Source: Symsagittifera roscoffensis (lineage: Eukaryota; Xenacoelomorpha; Acoela; Convolutidae). Taken from it: a stretch of 64,000 bases of DNA. Where the stretch lies: the NCBI RefSeq assembly GCF_963678635.1, contig NW_026971466.1:1-64000 (forward strand). The letters are read 5' to 3'. A program made the position numbers and the translations under genes. Positions 1-11,802 of this stretch are shown one piece after another. The notes below the pieces were generated by a model. It did not search any database. It was not told where the DNA came from and was given only the letters and a program-made list of their open reading frames with translations. Within the stretch, counting starts at the first letter, position 1. Each line of letters begins with the position of its first letter.

Positions 1-201
1 CCATGAGTCAGGTTGATGCTTCTAACTCACCCCTAGCCAGAGACTTCCACCAACAACCAACAGTTCAAAATCCATCATCTTCGCGTTCACGGGACCGGAA
101 TTGTCTATCACAGGAGCATTTTTTATTAATTTGCCACTGGCAATTTATTTTTTGAATTAAAAGAGCGCTTTTTTCATCACTCATGAGTTTTTTCCTCATG
201 T

Positions 202-1768
202 TTAATTTAGCTTTTCTTCTTTTTCCTTAATCATAGCTCCATCTAACTTTCTAAAGACTCGGCGTGGGTGACGAGACATCCTGGCTAAGCGTACACTCTT
301 TGGTGAAGATAATGCTATGTCAATCAGGAGTCTCTGGCTACCAGCTTCCACCACTGTCATGTGCACTGAAAAGGCACTCTCGCAATAGGTTGCCAGGACC
401 GATCCAACGGAAGATTTTGCAATAACCGGTAGACTATAAACCTCCCTCATGGAGAGGGCCACCTCTGTCTCTAGTCCTGCTTTCCAGCCCTTGATGTGCA
501 TCTGACTCATTTGCAACACAACTGTCCAAAATTCGAAACTCATTTTGGTGATCAGAAATTGCTTGAATTTCAATAACTCTAGAGATTCCACATTACATAT
601 TATTGAGACGAATCCCTACGAGAAGGCCTAGATCACAGTCGTACTCTCGTGAAAGATCGCACATTGCACCTTGCTTTTTGTATTTTTCGGTTACATTAGC
701 AAATCACGTGGCCGAAACTCTGCTCTGCTTCGATTGGATTCTCACGCAGGTTTCACCGTCACATCGATGTGAGCTGTCTTCGATTTTCGTTTCTAAACAG
801 GTTCTTGGCTCAGTCTCATTCTTGCCCTTCGATCCTCCAACAACCTCATCCTGAGTCGTCTGATAAGCTAGTGCAACGAATTTAGGACGATCAAGTCTTC
901 TTTTTTCCCTGACACTAATCTAACTTCCTCTGTACACTTGCTGTTCATATCAGCTTCCCGATCACGCCCAGGTTTGTATCCAAGATGCTCTCTCCTAATC
1001 CGAGTCGTTATTCGACATTCCTTCCGGATTTCGGAATGCATACTACTCTCGAGTGTTTTTCTAGATTCAGGCCTAATGTAAGGGTTTTTCTTTCAAGAAG
1101 GTCATCCTCCAATATCTCCTTGATCCAAAACTATCGTTCTTTGTTGAAACAGATTTCTCGGGTTGAAACTGCAATCCCAATTTTTCCACAGATGTATCGA
1201 TACTCCTCTTTCCACGACTACTTGGGAAATTGTTCTGACATCATCATTGATCGATGGACATTTTGGTTACTGTCAAGTTTCTTGTTAGAGAACCTTATGA
1301 TCACACCAAATTTGGCTTTTTTCTCTAGTGTTTCTCTGGCCTGTTCAGCTCTCTCCTTCCCCACGCTCTGATAGACATCCAGAATAATGCTCGACACTCT
1401 CTTATCCATCGCTTCGTTCGTCGACGATGTCTGATGGCAACTCCGTATCACTGCTTCTGGAACGACTGACATCTCACGAATTACATCGCTTCCTTTTTCC
1501 TTGCTAGGCCAAATCAAACATTCTCACGAGCCATATATTGCGCTAGCACATCAACAATAATTAATTTCTTATCCCCCTACTTAGGTCTGTCGCTCGATGT
1601 CAGGTTCTCCAAGGCTACATTTTCAAGGCACCGGGTGAATAGCAACTGGGCTTCCGTCCGGATGAACGAATTCGCGAGCAAGAATATCGACGACGAGAAA
1701 ATTCTCATCTCGTTCTCGAAGTATTTCCGTAAAACGTTTCCCAACTCCTTGTCATTTGACTTCGTCAA
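202..1768 (-). pseudogene. Decayed relative of the retrotransposon accessory gene
   Basis: Minus-strand reading frames at 202-591, 1218-1517 and 1577-1768 are the remains of a gene related to the 3' part of the accessory region of the LTR element (27971-30445). The 202-591 frame (129 codons) ends in a stretch containing SPKSVRLARMS, which matches VPKCVRLARMS in the element. The 40 residues before it also align, including a VLQ...GW..GLETE stretch against VLQ...GKW..AIETE. The 1577-1768 frame weakly matches the region with FLLA near the start of the 30445 frame, at about the expected distance. Frames in between are broken. Protein function is unknown. This copy reads through the position where the large element has a TAA stop (29123). 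Confidence 0.6.
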
Positions 1769-2807
1769 TCCAGACTAAACATTTTTGCTCGCTGCTGAGT
1801 GACCCATTTACTCTTCATCTTCGCCACCTACTTGTCTAGGTGTTTCAAGCTGTTTCGCATTTTTTTTAGTCTCACGAGCTATCCACCATGTGCGTGCCGT
1901 GTTTCGAGCAAGCCCCTTTTCTTAAGGTTCCTCATTCACTTGTCCGCTGATTCCTATGTAAGGAGTGGATATCCAGTCCTGACTGACGTCGACTTCCTAC
2001 ATCTGTCCTTTCGTGGTGCCTTTATTTATCTTCACACTTTTTTTGGTCTGAGATCTTTTTCCGTTATTGATTCTGGATTCGTTATCTTCTCGAGCTCTTT
2101 TAGTAAATCTTTCAGTTTTCTGGTTTTTGAGTTTTACCCATACGCAGAAGACTTCCACCTGGCAATTATCATTGCACGTGTTTATTTAAGGTTGGCTTTT
2201 GAAACAGCTTCTGATGAAGGACTGCATACATCTGATTCAGGGTTTGCTTTTCCTTGAATTCGAATTTTTGGTTAGAAAAAAACCAATTTATAAAGTTTTT
2301 TTTAAATCAAAATATGGTGGGGGAAGACCTGAGACATGCATAAACGTGCGTTTCAGGCCAGACGAGGTGATCATCGCAAATCAGGTTTCCTTTTCGTTAT
2401 CAGCCGGTTTCAACATGCACCCCTCCCTGCCATCAAGCCTATTTTTATGAAGCGTAATTTTATCAACCCTACTGACTTGGTCAGGCTTGCTGATTTTATG
2501 AACCCTATTGGTCTGATCAAGCCTGTTTTTTCCATCAAGTCCTATTATTTTTTGCTGGTGAAGGAGGCTTAGTTATAAAAGTATTATATATCATATCAGT
2601 AAAAAGATCATTTTTGTTCCAATTTTTCCAGTTTTGTTCTTAGGTTTGAGAGTAAAATCTTCTCATCCTCAGTTCTATCAGCTTGCTCAGACGTACATCT
2701 CTGGCTTCAGAATCTAGCCGGTTCCATTTCGTAAAGGATATCCGTATTACATCATCACATGCCGTAGACCAGGCCATAATTTTTGAGAATTTTGTCCAAA
2801 AACTGCA
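1769..2807. other. No gene recognised; possible continuation of the relict
   Basis: Plus-strand frames here are low-complexity and I consider them shadows. The segment may continue the decayed element copy to its left, since it is less AT-rich up to about 2.25 kb than beyond, but I could not align it with confidence. Confidence 0.35.
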
Positions 2808-2853
2808 CAATTAAAAGTTTTTAATAGAGCGCTCTATTAAATACTTTTAATTG
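2808..2853. repeat. 46-bp near-perfect palindrome
   Basis: Two 23-nt arms starting CAATTAAAAG and meeting at GAGCGCTC are reverse complements with a single mismatch (T versus A at arm position 12) and no spacer. It lies in non-coding sequence with no mobile element recognised around it. It could form a cruciform or RNA hairpin, or be a footprint of inverted duplication. Confidence 0.85.
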
Positions 2854-4406
2854 TCCACTTGCAATTTTTAGTTTTTGTTTTTCAAGATAAACCTAATAAT
2901 CAAACCAAGGTTTTTCTCATTACGGAGCCAAACTGTAATTTTTGAGAATTTTTAGCAGAATCCTCAAGAAAGCCGCCGCTTTTGATCTTCATTTGATTAT
3001 GTGATTTCTTTAATAGTGCCGACAAAACACTTTTACATGCTTAACGACTTGCTTCGGGATTCCAAATACCTTCAAATATCAAAACGTTAGCCTATTCAGT
3101 GCACAATTTGTTCTCATAATGTTTTCACTACTGGTTTTCTCATAGTAAAATCTTCTAGCCTGAACCATATTCAAATTATTCAAATTAATTTTGGAGCTTT
3201 TGTTTGAAGACAACCTAGTAATCAAATTTTTTGGCCAGGAAAAGTTCATAAGTATTTTTAATACGAGAAAATGTTTTCAATGAGGTTTCTTACAAATTGT
3301 TTTTCTACACTTCATCAAGCTTTAAAATTTTTTTTGGACAGTAAGTCTTTTTTGGGCGATTGCTAAAACGTTCTCGAGACTTACCTTGCAAAAGTACATA
3401 ACTTGTAAAAAGTAATAAAGGCAGTTTCGATTTTTTGCTGTATGTTGAGGATTTGATTTCAGGCCAAAGTTTGAGCTTTCGTTCCAGGTTGATAGCAGTG
3501 TGATGATGAATGCACCTGGTAGGTTGCAAAGAATATCAGTCCAGCTACCAGATTCCTTTTTCAGCGATTCTCACCACTCCTAAGTTTTGAACTTTGCATG
3601 CTCATGCCTGTGCAAATGAACATTTATAACATATTCTGCTCCACGGGATCTGCACTATTTGGTACGGAAGTGGTCAAAACTGAACATGGTTATCTTATTT
3701 CAAAGACCATTTCCAATACTTAGAGTCGTTACAAACATTTTACATCAACCGTCAGCAATTCTTCTGAACTGTCATCTCTAAAAGTCTCAACGTTAGATGA
3801 TTTCGAGCTTTTAACAGTTTATTCCTCGTGGTATATTGCCCGATTTTACCATTTCTGGTAAGTTTATCGACATTTGAAGTTATAAGACACAATTTTGCGG
3901 GCTTAGAAAATTTGTCACACTGAATAAATCAATTTTCTTATTCAAATGTCTGAATTCGCTTGATCAACTTTTCCGCTTATTTTACAAAATGTTCACTTCG
4001 ATAGAAAACATGCTATCAATGGTAAAAACTGTCTTCGTTTTGTTTGATTTTTGAGGATTTTGCACCACTTCGTTTAAAAATTTTGCCCCGTTATTTTTTA
4101 AAGACAAGAGTTCAGTATGTTTCCGTGCTTTTATTAAAAACTAGTGCACTATATGAAACATTAGTGCAATTTTTGAACAAATAGTGCATATATAGCACAG
4201 GTTATCCAAATTTCGCGCTACTGTTTTTTTAAATATGGTTTAGATTTTTACTGCACACATGGTTTAAAGAAATGATCGGATGTAAAGTTACATTAACACT
4301 GATGCTCCCATTGATAATTTGCGCGATCAAATATGAAGAGTTTACTCATCCGTTGAAGCATCTTTTAAGGACACTATAGTTGACTCAAAATTTGATTTGC
4401 GTTGAC
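2854..4406. other. AT-rich sequence without a recognised gene
   Basis: I see no convincing coding exon, RNA gene or element end in this stretch. The minus-strand 74-codon frame at 3305-3529 has no recognisable features. Confidence 0.5.
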
Positions 4407-5474
4407 ATGAAGTTTATACCGACGTCAATCTTTTTATTGATGGCTGATGTCTTATCTAGGACAGCACCAACATATTTACTGGAGGCATTGCCAAAAAATT
4501 CACATTATGAAACGAAATTGTTCAAAAAAATGTTCGGCGATGTTCTGACCAGGTAGATATTAAAGAAAAAGCTGCAAAATTTTAAAAATTATAATTAATT
4601 TGAGGAAAATTTTGTTATCGGACTCTAAAGAGGTCTGCATGTTACTTTTGAGACTTTCTTTGTCAATTATTTGTTCCTATTTTGATATGTTTTTTTTTCT
4701 GTAAAATGCTCTTGGGTAAAAAAAAGATTTTAATGGCTTACTTTAGGTTTTAAACCAGTAGCTGTTGTCATCATTCATAATTAAGATATCATTGCTTATT
4801 TCAAAAAAAGTGATTAAAAATAGGTAGGATTTTTCTAAGCTTTCATCAATTTTTTTGATGCTGATACTCTTCATTGTTTTAGTCATCGTGATGTGAGCTC
4901 CTTTGATTATACAGATGGAAGTCACGTTGTTGATTTATTCAAAGAAACTAGTCTAGAAGATAAAACAGCTGCTCCATTACCTTTTGTGTAAGTATGAAAA
5001 CTAATTTTGGTTGTCTCAAAATAAATAGATGAACTAATAATAATCATCATTTGGTATTACGAATACTTCAAAGGATTAGAACAAGCGTATTGGATTCGAT
5101 TCAAAAAAATTCTTGGGAAACAGTGGATTGATTTTCACTGGAAAAATTTTGTTAACCATCTAAATTGAGGCTCTTTAATACGGTAAAAACCAAAAGTGTA
5201 ATCAGCTAAAAGCATATCTGGTATGGTAGGGCCATAACTGCTTTCATTTTTTGCTTGTTTCTTTGATAGTGATTTATACATTTTTTTTATTGAAGGGAAA
5301 AGCTTGACTCAGTTGACTCAGCAACAAATCCCATTCAAGTGGCTGTTCGTACAATACATAATTTGCACAGGGACAACGCCGATATGGTCGGCCTTCAGTT
5401 TGATGAAACCTTATGTAAGCACGTTGTTTTTAGATTATAATTTCTTTCTGTTTTGATTTATTATTCTTTCAGGA
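4407..5474 (+). CDS. Candidate spliced gene for a small secreted protein (or broken larger gene)
   Basis: Three exons are proposed: 4407-4552, 4883-4987 and 5296-5414. The introns have GTAGAT, GTAAGT and GTAAGC donors and pyrimidine-rich AG acceptors. All phases agree and each exon is open. The product would be 123 aa, starting MKFIPTSIFLLMADVL (signal-peptide-like). The first ATG has an in-frame TAG upstream (TAGTTGACTCAAAATTTGAT region). The last codon before the fourth exon is split: T from exon 3 and GA from 5473-5474 make TGA. The middle is acidic (HRDVSSFDYTDGSHVVDLF). I do not recognise the family; there is a faint resemblance to the start of Cys-loop receptor ectodomains. If so, the split TGA may replace a Trp codon and this is a broken gene. 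Confidence 0.45.
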
Positions 5475-6181
5475 GATTCTAACTGACACCAATACGTTAA
5501 CAAGACTGCTCGTATCAGGGCGAAGCCCCGAATGTCCCGACTGCCTTTTAAGGTTTATGGAGCAGTAATAACTTTAAAAAAATTAAATTTAATAAAACAA
5601 AATGAATTTTGTTTTGCAAAAATTTGAAATTGTTTATGAAAATCAACCCCCCATTTGCCATATACAGAACAAAAGGATAGATTTCGCTCAGTGTAACAAT
5701 TCAATTATAGCAAATAGGCTTCTTTCAACCATTTGGAACAATTTCTAAGACGGATTAAATCTCCGATTACACGTTAATAGCGCGAAATACATCGCGCGTT
5801 AATTGTCCCAAATTGGCCAAAATGACAATATTTAAACCCCATAACTTTAAAAAAATGATCACAGGTAAAATATTTTTTCAAATTTAAGCTCAGGACATCA
5901 ATACCTTTGAATGACTTCCTTGAAGGATTTCTCATGAAGAAAAAATCCGTCAAAAATGGCTAGTTAAAAAGTCGAAATTTGCCTGAAGAAAAAACCCCAT
6001 CCAGAGCACAAATGTTCCGTTACTTTCGTATCGAAAGTCGGAACAAGAAGGTTTAGGTCAAACAAGGTTAGACTCTTTTTCCTTTTCCCCCCACCTCCCA
6101 CAAGCACCAACTTTATGGTCCAACGAGTAGTTTTACAAGGTTGAGTATGAAGACCAAATATGTTTGTCATAGTTTAGTTTA
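5318..6181. repeat. Tandem duplication, copy A (~864 bp)
   Basis: Copy A starts at TCAGCAACAAATC and runs to a junction at AGTTTATCAGCA, where copy B begins. It contains the 3' part of exon 3 and the whole of the putative fourth exon of the gene starting at 4407, followed by non-coding sequence. The minus-strand 68-codon frame at 5964-6170 recurs in copy B but is interrupted there, so I do not call it a gene. Confidence 0.85.
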
Positions 6182-6970
6182 TCAGCAACAAATCACATTC
6201 AAGTGGTTGTTCGTACAAAACATAATTTGCACAGGGATAACGCCGATATGGTCGGCCTTCAGTTTGAAAAAACATTATGTAAGCACGTTGTTTTTAGATT
6301 ATAATTTCTTTCTGTTTTGATTTATTCTTCTTTCAGGAGATTCGAACCGACACCAATACGTTAACAAGACTTCTCGTATCAGGGCGAAGCCCTGAATGTC
6401 CCGACTGCCTTTTAAGGTTTATGGAGCAGTAATAACTTTAAAAAATTAAATGTAATAAAACAAAATGAATTTTGTTTTGCAAAAATTTGAAATTTTTAAT
6501 GAAAATCATCCCCCCACTTGCCATATAATGAACAAAAGGATAGATTTCGCTCAGTATAACAATTCAATTATAGCAAATAAGCTTCTTTCAACCGTTTGGA
6601 ACAATTTCTAAGACGGATTAAATCTCCGCTTACACGTTAGTAGCGCGAAATATATCGCGCGTTAAATGTCCCAAATTGGCCAAAATGACAATATTTAAAC
6701 CCCCATAACTTTAAAAAAAAGGATCACAGGTAAAAAAATTTTTTTTTCAAATTTAAGCTCAGGACATCAATACCTTTTGAATGACTTTCTTGAAGGATCC
6801 GTTACTTTCGTATCGAAAGTCGGAACAAGAAGGTTTAGGTCAACCAAGGTTAGACTCTTTTTCCTTTTCCCCTCACCTCCCACAAGCATCAATTTTATGG
6901 TCCAACGAGTAATTTTACAAGGTTGAGTATGAAGACCAAATATGTTTGTCATAGCTTAGTTTATCAGCAG
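6182..6970. repeat. Tandem duplication, copy B (~789 bp)
   Basis: Copy B is colinear with copy A but shorter, mainly because a stretch near 6798 is missing (a ~60-bp deletion relative to 5930-6015). The copied exon 3 and 4 sequences have several replacement changes, and the fourth-exon copy retains the TTTCAG acceptor. The duplicate is probably not expressed. Confidence 0.85.
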
Positions 6971-8809
6971 GTCAATTTCATGACAATCGGACAATGTGAA
7001 TAGTAATTTTAATTATAAAAAAATTGCAGGCGGGGGGAAAAGGAAAAAGAACCCAAGGTTATGCATATTTTACACTATGATCGAGGGGTTTTCATCCATG
7101 TATGGCCAGAAGACATAATATTGAAAAATTGCAAAAATTGTAAACACTTAATGACGTTTTCGAATTGTCCCTATGTTTTTTCTATCAACTCATAGTCAAT
7201 ATGTTGAAATTTTAAAACGATGGCCATACGAAACCCGTTTATAAGTGTTGTACAAGTTGCACTTTTCAAATCAAAACTATTCCAAATTCATTGCTTACAC
7301 CACCAAACCTACTTGAGAACACCAGCGGATTTAGGGGGGAGGGCGGACGCAAAGACCCCTCATGAATTCGACCCCCAACCGACGCAAAGTGTCCCCCTTT
7401 GTACTATTTTGAGATATCCATTTTTGGCGACGGACCCTAAAATTTTTCTAAAGGCCGCGGATCTTTCTAATTTTTGGCGACGGACACTTCCAATTTTTTG
7501 GTCAATTATTTCAAATTTTGCCTAAAAACGCCTTTTTTGGCCTGTTTTTTTAAAATTTTGCCTGCGGTGCAGAAACTTTGAAGACAATGAGGTCTTTATA
7601 GTGATTTAGGAGAGCTCAGAAAAACAATTTGGTCGAGCTTAAAAACATGCTAGATCCGTCCCTGCTTGAGAAACTTGTTGTTGAAAAACTGTTTGGTTCA
7701 ATAGTACTGTCACGGGACATTGCAACTTTTTGTTTTCAAGCGGTTAAAGTTACAATGTTTCATGTTTCTCTCATTTTATCTGCAGCTACTAGATTTTCAC
7801 TGTCGAGTTTTTGATTTCTGAAAAATCAATAGCCTATTAGAAAACAAACGGATAAAAACACAATAAAACGAGTTTTCTGGTCATCCTCTGGTCATTCAAT
7901 TACTGGGCGTCAGCGAGGTGTTCTCAGTGCCAGAAATCCCGCAAACAGCTTAAGCAGATTCAATTTGTAGGATTTATAGGTATCCGTTGGAAAGCTAAGG
8001 AGCTAAATTAGGCACTCATACAAGTTTTCTTTCTTTTAAAATGAACTAAAAATTTTGTCATTTGTTTATTTGACTGTGACTAGTTTTTTGTTTTTCTTTC
8101 TAATTAATAGTTAAAAATCACAAAAAAAATTATAACTGCGAATCGAGGATGAGTTATGAAAGGCTGTTCAGCCTTTCTATGCATATTTTTAATTAACTTA
8201 CTTTAAACAGCTTACCTTTCTTCTGAAAATTTATTTTTTTATACACTATTTCTGGATATTTTTTTGTTTATGATCAACTATCATTCTCCCGTGATATACA
8301 AATTTGCCTAAGGGAAAATGATTGTAATCTAAATGAAAATTTGTTAGATTGAGATATTATTTTAAAAAAATTGTAAATTCAACGGAAGGGTAGGTTGTTT
8401 GAGGTATCGTGGCTGAAGACTGATGCGTTTTTCAATTCATAGACTCAACTAAATAAAAATTCAGTTTGGTTAGTTAGCACAAAACAATTGCTTTGATTTT
8501 TTGTATTCAAAGAAAATCTGAAGCGTACGAGGGTCAAACTGAAGAATATAACATCACAAAATCTACAACTGTACAAAACTGTGAAATTGTACAAGTGTAC
8601 AAAACTGTGAAATTTTTTAAAGACAGATTGGAGATGTGAGCACTAGTTGGGCGTTTATACTTTTCAGAGCAACTGAATGAAGTACCATTTTGTAATGGTG
8701 CAAACTGTTTGCTCGGTTAATTTTAACATCATCAACAATATTAACTTCGCATACAAAATATTCGGACACTTAAAACAGTTCCAAATACCCGATATGAAAA
8801 AGTTTTAAC
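6971..8809. other. Non-coding flank of the Maverick insertion
   Basis: No gene is supported. A short internal repeat, TTTTTGGCGACGGAC, occurs twice at about 7422-7490. A 9-bp-stem hairpin (GAAAGGCTG-TT-CAGCCTTTC) lies at 8158-8177. A ~19-nt motif, TGTACAAAACTGTGAAATT, is tandemly repeated at about 8570-8615. Sequence near 6960-7030 resembles the flank at 25840-25930, so part of this is a dispersed repeat. Confidence 0.5.
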
Positions 8810-8815
8810 TCTAAT
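8810..8815. repeat. Target-site duplication of the Maverick, left (TCTAAT)
   Basis: TCTAAT directly precedes the AGTAGTATATGTC terminus and is repeated directly after the right terminus at 25118-25123. Six-bp duplications are the hallmark of Maverick/Polinton integration. Confidence 0.9.
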
Positions 8816-9150
8816 AGTAGTATATGTCGGGGGCAAAATCGTCTGGGGGGGGGGGGGGGGGGTGAGGACCCTCATGTATTAACACAGGCTATAGAGTACC
8901 CGGTCCTCACCCTATGTATTAACATAGGGAGTAGAGTCTACAATGTCTTAACTAGGGAATACCAATGGTAAGGTTTCAGTGTGATTGTAAGATAATGGTA
9001 AGAAAAACGTGGAAATGTCTCGTTTTTTCGCAAAAAACCTCGGCGCGCGTTACCTAATGGGAAAATTTTATTGGTGTATTACGTGGGAATAGATATTCCA
9101 GTGTATTAGGATTGGTCATATTTTCAGATGGTAAGTTTCAGAAAACTTTT
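8816..9150 (+). repeat. Maverick left terminal inverted repeat
   Basis: About 335 bp match the reverse complement of 24795-25117. Shared landmarks are the GCAAAATCGTC stretch near the end, ATGTATTAACA units, CAATGGTAAGGTTTCAGTGTG, CGCGCGTTACCTAATGGGAAA and a final CAGATGGTAAGTTTCAG. Internal palindromes include GTGAGGACC...GGTCCTCAC and CCCTATGT-ATTA-ACATAGGG. A run of 18 G at 8845-8862 replaces five G in the right copy. Confidence 0.9.
8845..8862 (+). repeat. Run of 18 guanines in the left TIR
   Basis: An uninterrupted G tract is seen directly. The corresponding place in the right TIR (25085-25089 on the other strand) has only five. It is probably an expansion after insertion, and the sequence could form a quadruplex. 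Confidence 0.9.
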
Positions 9151-10296
9151 TGAAAATTTTAAAAGTTTTATATGCAAGTACATTTTTATCTTGCAAAAAA
9201 TTTTATCTTGAAAAATCGAAAAAAAACTTTTTGGATGGTAAGTTTCAAATGGTAAGTTTCGACAAAAATTAGGTTTCGATTTAGTGTATGGGATCATAAA
9301 CTAATATATCACAGAACATTTTTTTCTCGAAAGAATCTTTTTTATACTTATTTCATCTTATTTATATTCCCTCAGGTTATCTGGGGAAATTTTTCAAGAG
9401 AAGATTATCTTTGACAGGTTAAATATTCGGCTCCACGGGATAGCAGGGGAATCTTGACAGCTCCTCACGGTTGATTGCTTTTATATCCCACTTAACCTTT
9501 TATTCCCCAGGTTATCTGGAGAACGAATGACAACTTCATTATACTTATTAATTTTATGACTTAATTTATATTTTTTCACATAATTATCCCACAATCATAT
9601 TGCAGATGCATATTAGCAGTTCCTCACAGAGTTAATGAAGCGCGAATTACTTTCTTGAAAGATTAAAATATTAGGTTTTTTCATTAAAAGTTGAAATACA
9701 TCAATCAGAATTGCATGAACATTTCATTGGAACTAAGATAAAATTAAGCAAAAAATTTTAGGTTTTGACCAATCAGATGTTTTTATCTTGTTATTATTTT
9801 TATCTCAATTGGTTTATTTCTTCTTTCATATTTGCTACGATTCATTTCAGTTCTCTTTTATCACTTTGTCTTTAATTTTTAAAAAATTCTTTGAAATTTC
9901 CAAACTTTCCAAAAAATTATCATCCAAAATTGTCAATTGCTCTGCCACGGTAAAAGTTTACACTGAGAAAAATATAGTATCATATTTATTTTTGTGTTTG
10001 ATAGTTTTGTATAATAATTATTCTGTCTTTCTCAGAGTAAACTTTTAAGAAAAATATACAATTTACAAGAAATTGATTACAATTTTCGTAAATTTATCAA
10101 CTCTATCGTTATTTCTTTCAATTGGGGGACTACAACATCCATATTCCAACATCATTCTCCGTATTTCATCAAAAGTTTAGTTGCTAATAAAAAAAATTAG
10201 GAATTTTAAGAGAAATTACACAAATAATCAAACAATTCACTTCATCGTTACTAAAATTACTGCAAAAATTTACACTTATAAATAAAAAGTTCACTT
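9151..10296. other. Non-coding inner flank of the Maverick
   Basis: AT-rich sequence between TIR and protease remnant. The 86-codon plus-strand frame at 9788-10048 is compositionally biased (Phe, Leu, Ser, Lys) with no recognisable motif. I do not call it a gene. Confidence 0.5.
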
Positions 10297-10695
10297 TTAC
10301 ATAAAATTACTGATAAAATTCAAATCATGCTCATCATGAACATTATTCAAGTTCTTCTGGAAGAAATTAAAAAGACGAAATGCTGAATAAATTGCGTAAA
10401 ATCTACACAAATTATCACTCTTTTGTAGCTTTCGAGGAACCATTCGTCGATCGTTTTTTGTCAAAAAGGGGTAAGTTGATCTGTTTCTTCCCAAAGAATC
10501 AGCAAAGTACTAGCTTTTATCCAGTCGAGCAATCGTAATACAGTGTTCTCCTCTATCATTGCTTGAGGCTGAGTTAAGAATTGCAAAAGAGTGTTTTGTT
10601 AGTTGAGCTACTGTATCAGAAGGGTATGATCCCATGTACCTGAACCTGATCTCTGGAATTCTTTCAATAAATTGCAAAAGTGAAAAATTATCCAT
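10297..10695 (-). pseudogene. Adenain-like cysteine protease (Maverick PRO)
   Basis: Two frames (10510-10695 then 10297-10494) are one gene in the same frame, split by a TAG at about 10507. The first part has GEHCITIARLDK with the catalytic His. The second has FADSLG with the Asp position and DNLCRFYAIYSAF with the nucleophile Cys, the His-Asp-Cys order of the adenovirus maturation protease family found in Polintons. A Cys follows the His where a Trp is usual, and Arg replaces the Gly after the catalytic Cys. In an intact element it would mature capsid proteins. It is broken here. It is the first gene from the left end and lies 26 bp from the capsid ORF. Confidence 0.8.
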
Positions 10696-10721
10696 CTTTC
10701 CAATTGTAGGCTGATTTACAG

Positions 10722-11312
10722 CTAAAAATAGTGATAGTTTGATAAATTTTTACAAGTAAACAAGTCAATGGCTAGCCTGCCATAAAATGAAAAAGTTATC
10801 CCTGATCCTAAAGAGTTTGCTCTATCAGTGAATGGATACATATCAAATGCTTCCGGATATTCTTCAAAACTATACCAGTGAAAAGCAAGTATTCCTTTTT
10901 TACTCACTGCCGACAAGTTGAATTCGTTCGATATTTGTGCTTTATGAGGATGTAATCCATTGGCGTTGTAAACCATTGTCTTATTAAAATAAACTTCCCA
11001 ATTGGAGAATAGAGAATGTAGTAGATTGTTTACATAAGTTAAGTAAGTTTGTGGTTCCTCATCTGAATCTTCCTCCGATTTTGCTTTAAGTTCTGCTTTT
11101 TCTTTTTTTAAAATGTTCAAACAATTTTCCTTTGAATAATTTATTTCAAGCTTTAAACTGAGGTGGATATCACACATATCCAAATAAAGATTACGGTCCG
11201 TCTCAAATTCAAACTCAATACTGCTTTCATCTAGAGAAGTACTGGGAAATACTTCTTGCATGTATGATGAAATTATTATTTCCCAAACTGGGACTTTATC
11301 AAAAATCTCCAA
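10722..11312 (-). pseudogene. Capsid protein of the F54H12.2-like Maverick family, truncated
   Basis: The frame has 196 codons and starts MEIFDKVPV. It resembles the nematode protein family named after C. elegans F54H12.2, which I take to be the double jelly-roll major capsid protein of Mavericks. Visible family stretches are SSYMQEVFPSTSLDESSIE, YLDM.DIHLSLKL, TYVNNLLHSLFSN and VYFNKTMVYNANG. An acidic-basic linker (KKEKAELKAKSEEDSDEEP) follows strand-like segments. The frame ends in IDLFTCKNLSNYHYF, well short of the family length, and the protease remnant starts almost at once, so the 3' half is deleted. Assignment to major rather than minor capsid is inference. Confidence 0.65.
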
Positions 11313-11375
11313 AGACGAATTTGTAAAAGCCCCGTACCGAAAATGACTAATTTGATTTACACTCTTTTTATCTTG

Positions 11376-11753
11376 TCAAAAATGTCTTTGCGAGAGCGAG
11401 TGATTTTGAACTACTTTTTCGAGAAATGGCTCTTCTTGTTCTACGCACGGATTTCTTTTTTCCACCTCCCAACTGTTTTCGAACTGTTTTTGTTTCAACA
11501 TCTTTTGCGAATGTTTTGAGTTTTTTTTTTGTCCACTGACAACTTCTCCAATCTCTTGAGCAGCAATTTCAAATAAATCTGCTCCGATTCTTTTTGCAGC
11601 TGGGACTATAAATTTTTTAATAAAGGAAATTGTAGTTCTCCCATGAGTTTGTGCAAGAGCACCAAAACCTCTTCCACGCTGTCTTGCATGTCCACGAAAA
11701 ATAGGAAATTTAGCTGAACTTTGAGCAACCAACTCGTATGAACAATAAATCAA
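11376..11753 (-). pseudogene. Small basic virion-type protein of Mavericks
   Basis: The 125-codon frame has a conserved core FRGHARQRGRGFGALAQ followed by FIKKFIVPAAKRIGADLFE and IAAQEIGEVVSG. It is Arg/Gly-rich, then amphipathic, then Lys-rich. Its place between two capsid genes, and the Arg-Gly-Ala/Ala-Lys-Lys character, recall small core or membrane-active virion proteins of adenovirus-like systems. The specific role is inferred only. The listed start is a non-ATG codon; the real start is probably shortly before FRGHARQ. The C-terminal 40 residues look frameshifted. Confidence 0.5.
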
Positions 11754-11802
11754 AAATAATTATCCGAAATATTGCAAAACAAGAGAACAACTCGTGTAAT
11801 TC

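Noticed and set aside
7220-7525. 101-codon plus-strand frame in the left flank
   Set aside because: Contains a short internal repeat and Pro/Thr-rich translation without splice sites or motifs; part of a dispersed repeat.
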